A stretch of 64,000 nt of DNA from Desulfatibacillum alkenivorans DSM 16219 (lineage in GTDB: Bacteria; Desulfobacterota; Desulfobacteria; Desulfobacterales; Desulfatibacillaceae), in contig NZ_FQZU01000003.1 of NCBI RefSeq assembly GCF_900142135.1, positions 62,001 through 126,000 of the forward strand, written 5' to 3'. Of this stretch, positions 8,766 through 17,130 are shown one piece after another (within the stretch, counting starts at the first letter, position 1; each line of letters begins with the position of its first letter). The notes beneath the pieces are model-generated. The model ran no database searches, was not told the origin of the DNA, and saw nothing but the letters and a program-made list of their open reading frames with translations. Made by a program: the position numbers and the translations under genes.

Positions 8766-10535
8766 TTAAAAGGGATAGCGTTTCGCCTTAATCACCTTGC
8801 CGGCCAGCAATTGCTTTAACCCCACAATGTTCTCCTGCGGCCGGGACGCCAGCTTGCCGACCATGCTGAAAACCGGGGCAAGGTTGTCCCCACCGGCGAT
8901 GTAGGCCAGAATCTGCTTTGCCATGGAAGCCAGTTCCGGCAGGCTTTGGCCCACGTACACCTTGGCGGCCGCGGCGTGAAGCTGGGCCTTGCCCACTCCC
9001 TTGGAGGCCGCGGCTTTGCCGGCCCTTACCAACGCGCTGTCCATGAGATATATACGGATCATCATGTCCGCCAACAGGCCTAGCACTTCCTGCTCCTGGG
9101 CGATGCGGGTCGTCAGGCGGGTTGCGGCTTCAGCCAAAGTAACCAGGAAAATCGCCTTGCAAGCCTCCAGCGTGTTTACTTGCACGCTTAGGAACCCGTC
9201 TCCGGCCTCGTCATTCAATTCCAGGGATTTGGCCTTTTCCACGGCGGCGAAAACCGGCAGTTTGTCCGCCACCGCTCTTTTAAGGAAGTTTCCCGCCGCC
9301 AGCATGCGATTGATTTCGTTCGTGCCTTCAAAAATGCGGTTGATGCGGGAGTCCCGATAGGCTCTTTCGGCCGGGTAGTCTGCAATATATCCGGCGCCGC
9401 CGAATAGCTGGACCATTTCGTCCACGGTGCGGTCCAGGAGCTCGCTGCCCGCCACCTTCACCAAAGAGCACTCAATGCTGTAATCTTCAATAGCCCGGGA
9501 AACCGCCTCGCCGGATTGCTTTTCCTCGTCGGTGAGGGCTTCCAGCTTGTCGTTGATGGCGGCGGCGAGCCTGTATGCCATGGATTCGGCAACGTAAGCG
9601 TCCACGGCCATTTGGGCCAATTTTTCCCTGATCAACCCGAACTCAGCGATTTTTCTTCCGAACTGCTCCCGCTCCAAGGCGTAGTGGGTGGAAACGGCTA
9701 TGGCTCTTTTCATGCCTCCCAGGCACGCGGGCGCCAGCTTATAGCGGCCGATGTTAAGCACGTTAAAGGCGATTTTATGGCCCTGGCCGATTTCATACAA
9801 GACGTTCTCCACCGGAACCTTGCAATCTTTCAGGATAATGGACACCGTGGACGAGCCCCGGATGCCCAGCTTGTCCTCCTCCGGGCCGCGGGAAAGCCCT
9901 TCCATCCCTTTTTCCAGGATAAAGGCGGTGAATTTCTCTCCGTCCACCTTGGCGAAAACCGTGAGCACGTCGGCCCAGCCCCCGTTGGTGACATAGATCT
10001 TCTCGCCGTTCAGCAGAAAGTGCTTCCCGTCCTCCGAAAGCGTCGCCGAGGCCTTGGCAGCCAGGGCGTCGGAGCCGGATCCGGCTTCCGTCAGACAGTA
10101 GGCGCCGATCCATTCTCCGGAGGCCAGTTTGGGGAGATACTTTTGTTTTTGGGCCTCGTTTCCGTACAGCAGGATGGGCAGGGACCCGATGCCGGTCTGG
10201 CAGGTGTGGGAGGCGCCGAACGAATGCCCGCCGCCCATGGCTTCGGTCACCAGGCAGGCGCAGATTTTATCCATGGATTCGCCGCCGTATTCCTCCGGAA
10301 AGTCGATGGCGTTCAGGCCCAACTCCCCTGCCATGGCGAACCATTTGCGCACCTGGTCCTGGTTTTTCTCCTCAATAAGCTCTGCATTTTCCGCCAGTTC
10401 CTTGTTAACAAAGTCCAAGGCGGCCTTATGCACCATTTTTTGTTCGTTGGTGAGTTCTTCGGGAATGAAAACGTCTTCAAGCCTGGTTTGACGGATTAAA
10501 AATTCTCCGCCTTGGGGAATGGTTCTCTTCTCCAT
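8766..10535 (-). CDS. Acyl-CoA dehydrogenase with C-terminal extension
   Basis: This 589-residue flavoenzyme contains the three acyl-CoA dehydrogenase domains. The FAD/substrate segment AYCLTEAGSGSDA lies near residue 150. FEGTNEI contains E403, the expected catalytic base that removes the alpha proton in forming trans-2-enoyl-CoA. About 170 further residues form an extra helical C-terminal domain, typical of the long FadE/VLCAD-like bacterial branch. It acts in the first oxidation step of beta-oxidation, passing electrons to ETF. The ATG follows AAAGGAGAAG. It lies 36 bases behind a marR gene on the same strand and is probably its main target. Substrate chain length is not determinable. Confidence 0.93.
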   Translation of the reverse strand: MEKRTIPQGGEFLIRQTRLEDVFIPEELTNEQKMVHKAALDFVNKELAENAELIEEKNQDQVRKWFAMAGELGLNAIDFPEEYGGESMDKICACLVTEAMGGGHSFGASHTCQTGIGSLPILLYGNEAQKQKYLPKLASGEWIGAYCLTEAGSGSDALAAKASATLSEDGKHFLLNGEKIYVTNGGWADVLTVFAKVDGEKFTAFILEKGMEGLSRGPEEDKLGIRGSSTVSIILKDCKVPVENVLYEIGQGHKIAFNVLNIGRYKLAPACLGGMKRAIAVSTHYALEREQFGRKIAEFGLIREKLAQMAVDAYVAESMAYRLAAAINDKLEALTDEEKQSGEAVSRAIEDYSIECSLVKVAGSELLDRTVDEMVQLFGGAGYIADYPAERAYRDSRINRIFEGTNEINRMLAAGNFLKRAVADKLPVFAAVEKAKSLELNDEAGDGFLSVQVNTLEACKAIFLVTLAEAATRLTTRIAQEQEVLGLLADMMIRIYLMDSALVRAGKAAASKGVGKAQLHAAAAKVYVGQSLPELASMAKQILAYIAGGDNLAPVFSMVGKLASRPQENIVGLKQLLAGKVIKAKRYPF

Positions 10536-10571
10536 CTGCTTCTCCTTTCGCTTTCAGGCGCGGCGGGGGCA

Positions 10572-11087
10572 TCACCACAGGGCGTGAGGCACGCACAACT
10601 CCTCCAGGCCTTCGATCTCAAAATCCAGGTTGAAAGGCTCGGGGGCGGGCGCCGGGCCGTTTTTCTGAAAGACCCCTTCAATTTCAGACAAAAAACCCTG
10701 AAGCACCGCCTTTTGATCCGGCGTGAACAGGGCGGAAAACTCTTCATTCACCAGATGCATGACCGCTTCCGCCTTGGCGATTTCTTCATTCCCCCTGGGA
10801 GTGATTTCAATAAGATAGGCCCGCCGGTCATGGGGGGAGTTTTTTCTTTCCACCACGCCCATTTTCACCAGCTTTTCCACAAGGCGGGTGATCGCCGCGT
10901 TGTCTGTTGACAAGGCCTTGGACAGTTGGGTCATGGTTCGGGGGCTCCGCCCTTTGAGGGCGAACAATATTCTGGCCTGCATGGGCGAGACGGCGATTTC
11001 GTTTTCCGCAAAGGCGTTTTGCAGGCGGGTTCTGACCCTGAGCTGGGCTCTGGCGAATTGATAAATGAGCAGGTCATTGCTTGGCAT
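10572..11087 (-). CDS. MarR-family regulator of the acyl-CoA dehydrogenase
   Basis: A winged-helix regulator of 171 residues from the ATG at 11087. The core shows SPMQARILFAL, TMTQLSKALSTDNAAITRLVEKLVKMGVVER and the wing NSPHDRRAYLIEIT with the MarR DxR signature. Longer in-frame starts exist at 11147 and 11216, but these fall inside the palindromic operator or upstream of the -35 box, so 11087 fits better, giving a leader of about 45 bases. It starts an operon with the acyl-CoA dehydrogenase and probably represses itself and that gene until an acyl-CoA or fatty acid binds. The ligand is inference. Confidence 0.88.
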   Translation of the reverse strand: MPSNDLLIYQFARAQLRVRTRLQNAFAENEIAVSPMQARILFALKGRSPRTMTQLSKALSTDNAAITRLVEKLVKMGVVERKNSPHDRRAYLIEITPRGNEEIAKAEAVMHLVNEEFSALFTPDQKAVLQGFLSEIEGVFQKNGPAPAPEPFNLDFEIEGLEELCVPHALW

Positions 11088-11138
11088 GGACGTTCTCTGA
11101 GGTTTGAGGTTTTGGGCGATATTGCTTGACGGTACAAT

Positions 11139-11167
11139 ATTTGACATATCAAATAATGATATGTCAA
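11139..11167 (-). promoter_or_regulatory. Promoter and MarR operator of the marR-dehydrogenase operon
   Basis: A perfect inverted repeat has arms TTGACATATCA (11141-11151) and TGATATGTCAA (11157-11167) around five bases. Read on the minus strand, its outer TTGACA (11167-11162) is a consensus -35 box, and 17 bases later TCAAAT (11144-11139) can act as -10. The operator therefore covers the whole promoter, as expected for autorepression by the adjacent MarR. Confidence 0.75.
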
Positions 11168-11177
11168 GCATTTTTTC

Positions 11178-11214
11178 AAAAAAAAGGGGGAAAGGCCCCT
11201 GAGGCCCTTCCCCC
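11178..11214 (-). terminator. Rho-independent terminator of the beta-helix gene
   Basis: On the minus strand GGGGGAAGGGCC pairs with GGCCTTTCCCCC (one wobble, four-base loop) and is followed by eight T residues. It begins 18 bases past the stop of the secreted protein and ends only 11 bases before the marR -35 box, insulating the two units. Confidence 0.9.
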
Positions 11215-11231
11215 ATAGGATTATACCAATT

Positions 11232-14207
11232 TCAATCTTGCTTGCGCCGCAGGCCCAAAGCGGCGAGCAGCATGGCCAAGGCCGCCGGAATGAAGGGAAG
11301 GCTTCCCGCGCCTCCCAGGCTGTCCACAAAGCAATCTACGAAGTGATCTTCGTTCCATTCACCGCGGTGGTAGTGGTAGGGCGGATCATCGTCATCGCCG
11401 CCCGCCGATTTTGTCAGGCCTGCGGCGAATACGGTGAAGTGCGTCGTGGTGAAGGTTACGGTTCGATTGTTTTCATTCACGCTGACCACTGTGATGCCGT
11501 CGGTTTTCCAAGTCAGGCTAACCGTGTCGAAATAATACACGAGCGTGGGCGCGGTATAGCCTTTGTAGGGCATGGTGATGGTAATGGGGGTGCTGAAGGT
11601 CTGTCCGCTGGGGGTGAAAACAAAGGGAATGCCCACCCCTTGGATATACGAGGGCAATTCCGGCTCGGGCAACAGTTCGCCTACGGTGAACGTGATGCCC
11701 GGGGTGACGGTGATGCTGCCTGCTTTCCGAAGGGGCTCCTCCTGGTAATCCACGGCGCCCTGGGGGAAGACCAAAGACATGCCCGGATACATCCCGGAGG
11801 TGACGGTGATGACCGCGCCGTTGGAATCCACGTTAAAAGGATAATACAGCAGGATGCCTGTCTCTTCCGGATCGGGAACGGCGGAGGCCAGCCAGGGGTC
11901 GATCCAAACGTCGCCGTCCAAATAGGCGTCCGGGTCTCCGTAGGCGTCCCAGTAGTTGTAGCGGGCGTCCACAGTGTAGTTTGTGTTGTTATCCACGCTG
12001 ATCCATCCGGGCGCGGCGCCCTTCCGTTCAAAATCTCCGTAGGAAGTAATGTTGTTGAAGTTGACGGTTGGGCTTAAAGGGCTTCCTCCGTTCAGTTGGA
12101 GGCCCATGACATCCGATTCAATGGTATTGGATCTCATATCCACAAAAAGGGCGTTGTTTAGGCACGTCCCGCCAGTCATGATAAAGGGGATGTCATCAAC
12201 CGGAGCTTTGGGCTGTTGCACGTTTGCAGCGTTGTTGATCATGGTGTTGCCCAAGATCTGATTGGTGGTCTTCCTGGCTTTGGCGGGATCGAACAGATAA
12301 GACGTTTGGGACTGGGGATTGTTGACCGCCATGATTTCAAAGGGTGTTTCGTTATAGCCGGCGTACAGGCCGCAATAGTTGCTGTAGGTGATGCCATGGG
12401 CGTTTTCCGCCTTGTTGTTCCAGCGAATGCGGCCGTCGGGATAAATGACCACTTGAAAGTCGTTCCAGATCGGGGCGGCGCCCGCGGCGTAATAGGCGTC
12501 CACCCAATGTTGCATGTACCACCGGAGGACCAGGCATTCCTCGGGCACGGTTTTGCCGTCGCCGTCCACATCTCCGGCCTGGAAATAACGGTATCCAAAG
12601 CCGTTCATGCGCACCTGCTGGCCGTTGTGGGTTTCGAATACGTCATCGCCTGTGTCCACCCAATCGTCGCAGTTGGCGAATAACAGGGTGTACTCCGAAA
12701 AATAATTGGTGAAATACCCCCTGCCCTCGTAATCCCAAATTCCCTCGGTTCCGTATTGCTGCGCGGCCAGTTCCACGATTCCGTTGGAGGTCATGGAAAA
12801 ATGGGTATAGTATTCCACGCCGGTTGCAGCCGTGTAGGACACGGGGAAGTCAAAGCCAATGGCGGCCTCTTCCATGGGATAGTCGTCCAGGTCCTCATCT
12901 TTTACTGGCTCCAACTCCCCAGAGGCCAGCCAGTTGTCCGCATTCGCAGCGTTCACTTCAATCCAGCCATATTCCGCGGGTTCGGCGCCCAGGCCGGGAA
13001 TGGAGTCTTCCACAGCAATGCCGGGGCCTGCATTGGCGTCAACGTCCCTGCCGTCAAGGGGGCCGCCGAGGATTTCCCCCTCCAAATAGTCGCCGTACGA
13101 GAAAGGCAGGTCCAGATCGTCCAGGGAGAACAAGGAGTCGTCCAAGGTGCATTCGCCAATGGTGTTTACGGCCAAGAGGTCGTTCCACGAGTTTTCCAGA
13201 TAGATGCCCGCGGCATTGTCGGCTATGACGTTGTTGGAGATGTTGTGGCCGGAAGAATAGTAGGCGTATATGCCTTCATCCTGGCTGCCGATGATGACGT
13301 TGGACTGAATGACGGCCTGCTCTCCCGCGGTGAGATAGGTTGTCTCGTCCTTGCTCCAGTAATATGATCCGGTGTTGAGAGCGATGCCGGTCCCATAGGT
13401 GTCATAAATCAGGTTGTTAAGGATTTGCATGTTGGGGCCGCCGACAGCGGCTTCAATGCCGTAATTGACATTGCTGGTGAATGCATTGCCTTGGACCAAA
13501 AGGTTTTGGCTTCCTTCATACACAAAAATGCCGGCCCATCCGTTGTCATGAAACCAGTTGCCGGCAACTGTGACCTCGGATTGCCATACCCCCTCCAGGC
13601 GCAATCCGCCTTCACCATTTAGGGCGAGTATGGAGTTGGTCAGGGTAAAACTGGGGGCGTCGTAATTTTCAAGTTCTATTCCGGGCCATTCGCAGTTTTC
13701 AAACAAGCAATGATCTATCACGCTGCCCGGCGCCGTTGGCGCGATATTTACCAGGTAAAGGCCGGCCGCGGCGTCGTACACCTGGGCGTAGCTCATGTTC
13801 ACCGAGCCGTTTCCGGTCACGTAGATTGAATCCCATGCTCCCCCTCCTTTTCGCTCCATCCCAGTGAAGACGACAGGGGCTTCGTCCGTTCCCTGCACCT
13901 GCAGGGTTCCTGAGATCACCAGCGTAACGTTATAGGAGATAGCCAAGGTGGTTTCCACGGCAGGGGAAATGTTTAGCGCATCCCCTTCATTAATGATGAG
14001 ATCGTCGTTCAATTGATAATTGGGGCTTTCGCCGGTCAACACGCCGCCGGAAAGGCCCACCAATTGGTCCAGGGTGTAGGTCGTTCCTCCGCCGGGAGTG
14101 TAATAATCGCAAAGACCCTGGGCGGGAAAAAAGACCATAGCTAATGCAATAACCGCCAAAGACGCAAATGCACGTAGACTGGCCCGGGAGAAGGCTTTGG
14201 AATTCAT
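11232..14207 (-). CDS. Large secreted right-handed beta-helix protein with C-terminal anchor
   Basis: A 991-residue exported protein. The N-terminal signal (RAFASLAVIALAMVFFPAQGLC) is followed by parallel beta-helix repeats over about residues 60-400 (NLLVQGNAFTSNVNYG, HNISNNVIADNAAG). A middle domain has a DVDGDGKTVPEE segment, possibly calcium-binding. More beta-helix and beta-sandwich strands follow. The end has a Cys-containing DCFVDSLGG motif, a hydrophobic helix and RRKQD, an arrangement like C-terminal sorting signals. The ATG at 14207 follows AAGGAGGG; an upstream ATG at 14222 lies before this ribosome site. It is monocistronic. The ligand is unknown; polysaccharide binding or lysis is typical of the fold but unproven. 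Confidence 0.8.
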   Translation of the reverse strand: MNSKAFSRASLRAFASLAVIALAMVFFPAQGLCDYYTPGGGTTYTLDQLVGLSGGVLTGESPNYQLNDDLIINEGDALNISPAVETTLAISYNVTLVISGTLQVQGTDEAPVVFTGMERKGGGAWDSIYVTGNGSVNMSYAQVYDAAAGLYLVNIAPTAPGSVIDHCLFENCEWPGIELENYDAPSFTLTNSILALNGEGGLRLEGVWQSEVTVAGNWFHDNGWAGIFVYEGSQNLLVQGNAFTSNVNYGIEAAVGGPNMQILNNLIYDTYGTGIALNTGSYYWSKDETTYLTAGEQAVIQSNVIIGSQDEGIYAYYSSGHNISNNVIADNAAGIYLENSWNDLLAVNTIGECTLDDSLFSLDDLDLPFSYGDYLEGEILGGPLDGRDVDANAGPGIAVEDSIPGLGAEPAEYGWIEVNAANADNWLASGELEPVKDEDLDDYPMEEAAIGFDFPVSYTAATGVEYYTHFSMTSNGIVELAAQQYGTEGIWDYEGRGYFTNYFSEYTLLFANCDDWVDTGDDVFETHNGQQVRMNGFGYRYFQAGDVDGDGKTVPEECLVLRWYMQHWVDAYYAAGAAPIWNDFQVVIYPDGRIRWNNKAENAHGITYSNYCGLYAGYNETPFEIMAVNNPQSQTSYLFDPAKARKTTNQILGNTMINNAANVQQPKAPVDDIPFIMTGGTCLNNALFVDMRSNTIESDVMGLQLNGGSPLSPTVNFNNITSYGDFERKGAAPGWISVDNNTNYTVDARYNYWDAYGDPDAYLDGDVWIDPWLASAVPDPEETGILLYYPFNVDSNGAVITVTSGMYPGMSLVFPQGAVDYQEEPLRKAGSITVTPGITFTVGELLPEPELPSYIQGVGIPFVFTPSGQTFSTPITITMPYKGYTAPTLVYYFDTVSLTWKTDGITVVSVNENNRTVTFTTTHFTVFAAGLTKSAGGDDDDPPYHYHRGEWNEDHFVDCFVDSLGGAGSLPFIPAALAMLLAALGLRRKQD

Positions 14208-14474
14208 AGTCCCTCCTTGCATAGGAAAACGCTCGCAACGTTAGTTAGTTTGTAATGTGGTGGAAATTTTGAATTTGGAACTCCACTAGAGCTAAATCAA
14301 GTGACGTTATAATGCAAGTGAGAAATTTTTGAGCGGCAAAGGCCGGGTTGCAGCTCATCTGAACGGTAAATCGCCCTTTCTCCGCAATTATTATTAACTA
14401 CCTGTTTTTACGTTCTATTCTATTTATATAAACCGGCTTTCCCGAAGGACTGATTTGGCGGGAATATTTTTAAG

Positions 14475-14490
14475 TGTGATCCCTTTCACA
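14475..14490. promoter_or_regulatory. CRP/FNR-like palindromic site
   Basis: TGTGATCCCTTTCACA matches the classical CRP pattern TGTGA-N6-TCACA perfectly and is framed by TTAAG and CTTAA. It lies about 270 bases upstream of the secreted beta-helix gene on the opposite strand. No DNA-binding CRP homologue is encoded in the window; the two cNMP-binding proteins here lack a helix-turn-helix. Confidence 0.5.
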
Positions 14491-14913
14491 TCTTAAGCAA
14501 TGAAAATTTGGTTAAATCCGGATAATTCGGCGTGCAGGGACGGTTATTTTCAGTATTTTCAATGTATTAATTATCGTTGTTCAGAAAAGCCCTTGTTTTT
14601 TCTTCATAGAGGCCCGGCATCGCAAAAAATGGGGGAAGCCATTCTTGAACGGCTCCCCTCTGTCTGCTGCATAAAAACCACTCCTTTGCCTTAAACTTGC
14701 AGCAAATGGGTCCCATTCGTTTTTCGTATTCCCCACAATAAGTCAGTGCAGTATGGAAGGCGGGAACTGTACTATTGCAACTATCGGAAAAAAAGCATTG
14801 AATGCGGATGCCTGGAGAAAGAAATTTGCACTGTTAAAATTCGTGAAAACTTTATATCAATCTGAATTTACGTTGTTTAGTTGCTTAGGAAGGAGGGCGT
14901 TGCGGTTAAGGTT

Positions 14914-14958
14914 GGAAAAAATAAGGCCCTGCTTGCAGAGCGTGTTGCAAACAGGGCC
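14914..14958 (-). terminator. Terminator of the TRAP receptor genes
   Basis: Arms 14925-14937 (GGCCCTGCTTGCA) and 14946-14958 (TGCAAACAGGGCC) pair with one mismatch. Read on the minus strand the stem is followed by TTATTTTT. It lies about 90 bases after the stop of the second TRAP gene, consistent with an operon of just two receptor genes. Confidence 0.8.
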
Positions 14959-15044
14959 GTAGGCGATTTGAATACTTACCGTTGTCCAATAATATTTGTC
15001 AGCCGTTTTTTTTGAAAGTCCGGTCCAGGCCCTCGGCAAGATGC

Positions 15045-16079
15045 TTAACCTCCGGCATGGGAGGCTCTATACTCCTCAAGCAGGCGCTCGGTCTGGGTTA
15101 AAATTTTTCTGGAGTAAACCCTGTCCGCCATTTTGTCATAAAGAGGCCGGGATTTTTTCTTTAGCGCCTCAAGAACTTCCGGCGGCGTTTCCACTTTTTG
15201 CACGCCGTATTTGAGCATGGCTTCCAGGCATTTTTTATTGTCGGCCCTGGAGCCTTCAATAAAAGGAGTCTGCCAACTCTCTCGCTGGGCTGAAATGCGT
15301 TTTTGATACTCTGCGGGCAGGGCGTTCCATGCTTCCATGGAGACCACGAAAACGGCCGGAGAATATCTGACATTCGTTGTGTTGATGTATCTGAGCACGG
15401 CGTACATCTGAGTGGATACCCCCCATATGGGAGGGCCGATATAAGCCTCTGCAAGGCCTTTCCGTATGCTGGCGTTAAATTCGGGAACATCCACCGGGAC
15501 GGCCGAAGCGCCCATGGTTTCTATAAACGAGACTTCAATGTCGCCGCACCAGGTGAGAAACTTCATGTTTTCAAAGGACTCCAGCGAGGCGATGGGCTTG
15601 TCCACGGAATAAATCTGGTCAAAGCCCTGATCCAGCCATAAAAGGAGCTTAAGGCCTCCGCTTTGGGTGATTTCATCAAAGGCCGGATACATGGCCTTGC
15701 GGATGTAATCCACCTCGTCATAGTTGTTGAACAAGAACGGCAGGCTGGTGACGCCCAGATCCGGGCAGACCATGAAGGCAAGCTGCGCTCCCGAACCCGC
15801 AGCCTCAAGCTGGCCGGCTTGCACCTTTTTCAAGACGTCTTCATCGTCCCCCATGATTCCGCCGAAATAGGTTTTCAGCATGAGCTTCCCGTCCGTAGCC
15901 TCCAGCAGGCCGGGGACGAAAATTTGATTGATCTGGGTTGCGTAGCCAACCCCTTTCGGAACCAGGGAGCCGGACTTCCAGATATATTCATAGGTTCCGG
16001 AACACGCTGGGCCGGGCAGCAGGATCAGCGCGATTAAGGTAAGCAGGACCAGGGCGCAGGCGACTTTTTTTTTCGGCAT
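15045..16079 (-). CDS. TRAP transporter solute-binding protein (DctP family), copy 2
   Basis: A 344-residue periplasmic receptor with a signal peptide (KKKVACALVLLTLIALILLPGPACS). The DctP-type body includes KSGSLVPKGVGYATQIN, FGGIMGDDEDVLKKVQAGQL, LPFLFNNYDEVDYIRK and GLAEAYIGPPIWGVSTQMYAV. It closely parallels the gene just upstream at 16114-17130, so the pair arose by tandem duplication. DctP proteins capture organic acids and hand them to a DctQ/DctM membrane pair, but no membrane gene is present and a terminator follows. It therefore works with a permease encoded elsewhere or has become a sensor. The ligand is unknown. Confidence 0.87.
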   Translation of the reverse strand: MPKKKVACALVLLTLIALILLPGPACSGTYEYIWKSGSLVPKGVGYATQINQIFVPGLLEATDGKLMLKTYFGGIMGDDEDVLKKVQAGQLEAAGSGAQLAFMVCPDLGVTSLPFLFNNYDEVDYIRKAMYPAFDEITQSGGLKLLLWLDQGFDQIYSVDKPIASLESFENMKFLTWCGDIEVSFIETMGASAVPVDVPEFNASIRKGLAEAYIGPPIWGVSTQMYAVLRYINTTNVRYSPAVFVVSMEAWNALPAEYQKRISAQRESWQTPFIEGSRADNKKCLEAMLKYGVQKVETPPEVLEALKKKSRPLYDKMADRVYSRKILTQTERLLEEYRASHAGG

Positions 16080-16113
16080 TTTTTCCCCCTCAATATGTTG
16101 CGGCCGGGCGAGC

Positions 16114-17130
16114 CTATCGGCTTTGCCTGAATTCGTCCAAATTGTCCACGATCTCGTCCAAAAGCTCTTGGGAATAATATTCGCCCACCAGTTCGTCCCA
16201 TAGAGGCCTGACCGCGGCGTACAAGGCGTTTTCCATATTCGGGCTCATTTCAACTTTCTTAACTCCATATTTGAACATGGCTTCCAGGCATTTCTCGTTG
16301 TCCTGCCTGGAACCCTCGCAAAAATCCGTTTGCCACTGCTCCCGGGCGGCCATGATGTTTTGCTGCTGCTCAGGCGGCAGGGCTTCCCAGGCCTCCATGG
16401 TAATGATGAACACGCTGGGAGAGTACCGCACGTTGAGTGCGCTGATATACCTGACCACCGAATACATCTGGGTGGACAACGCCCATATAGGGGGGCCTAT
16501 GTAAGCGTCCGCCAGGCCTTGCCGCAGGGATGTGTTAAGCTCCGGAGCGTTGACCGGAATGGCGGTGGCGCCTATTGCGGTGAAAAATTCCTCTTCAATG
16601 TCGCCGCACCAGGTGACGAAGCGGACTTTTTTGAACTGATCCATGGCGTCCAAAGGGAACTTTACGGAATAAAACTGGTCAAAGCCCTGATCCAGCCACA
16701 AAATCAGCTTAAAGCCCTTGTCGTTCAAGATCCCGTCATAAACCGGGTACATTTTTTTTTTGATGTAATCCACCTCATCCCAGTTTTTGAACAACATGGG
16801 AAGGTTGACGGCGCCCATCTCCGGACAGACCATCAAGGCGCCCTGCACCGACGTGCCGGTGCCTTGCAGCTGGCCTATGCGCATTTTTTTTAAATAGTCC
16901 TCGTCGTCCCCCATCACCCCGCCATAGTAAACCTTTAAAAACACCTGGTCGTCCGTAGCCTTGGCCAGGCCGGGAATTAAAATGTTTTGAATTTGATTGG
17001 CGTAGCCCACCCCCTTGGGCACAAGCGTCCCTGCTTTCCACACCGCCTCTGCAGCCGAAGCATACCCGGGCGCAGCTAAGATAAAGCACATGATGGAAAG
17101 CACGGCCGGAAAAAGACTTCTAGCTCTCAT
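16114..17130 (-). CDS. TRAP transporter solute-binding protein (DctP family), copy 1
   Basis: A 338-residue DctP-family receptor. The ATG at 17130 follows AAGGAGACTGTC; an in-frame ATG 24 bases upstream lacks such a site. The signal peptide (RSLFPAVLSIMCFILAAPGYASA) precedes the mature body, which shares GTLVPKGVGYANQI, YYGGVMGDDEDYLKKM and GLADAYIGPPIWALSTQMYSV with the copy downstream, 34 bases away. The two differ mostly in binding-cleft and C-terminal regions, suggesting different but related ligands. The upstream region contains a palindrome matching the operator family found near the MerR-TetR regulator at 48641-49543. Confidence 0.87.
   Translation of the reverse strand: MRARSLFPAVLSIMCFILAAPGYASAAEAVWKAGTLVPKGVGYANQIQNILIPGLAKATDDQVFLKVYYGGVMGDDEDYLKKMRIGQLQGTGTSVQGALMVCPEMGAVNLPMLFKNWDEVDYIKKKMYPVYDGILNDKGFKLILWLDQGFDQFYSVKFPLDAMDQFKKVRFVTWCGDIEEEFFTAIGATAIPVNAPELNTSLRQGLADAYIGPPIWALSTQMYSVVRYISALNVRYSPSVFIITMEAWEALPPEQQQNIMAAREQWQTDFCEGSRQDNEKCLEAMFKYGVKKVEMSPNMENALYAAVRPLWDELVGEYYSQELLDEIVDNLDEFRQSR

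Larger units (their letters stand above)
14208..15044. other. Long intergenic region
   Basis: These 837 bases lack a convincing gene. The part next to the beta-helix gene is AT-rich and presumably holds its promoter. It includes a CRP-type palindrome at 14475-14490 and, at the other end, the terminator of the TRAP genes at 14925-14958. Short open frames of 60-70 codons at 14500-14962 have no ribosome sites and do not resemble proteins. A small RNA around 14600-14760 cannot be excluded. Confidence 0.5.

Noticed and set aside
9516-10499. 327-codon frame antisense to the acyl-CoA dehydrogenase
   Set aside because: A shadow of a well-supported gene; no ribosome site and an implausible composition rich in Gly, His and Phe.
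14260-14400. Possible c-di-GMP riboswitch before the beta-helix gene
   Set aside because: A GCCGGGTTGC-like segment is present, but the paired P1-P3 architecture and GCAAA-type conserved loops do not line up on the minus strand.
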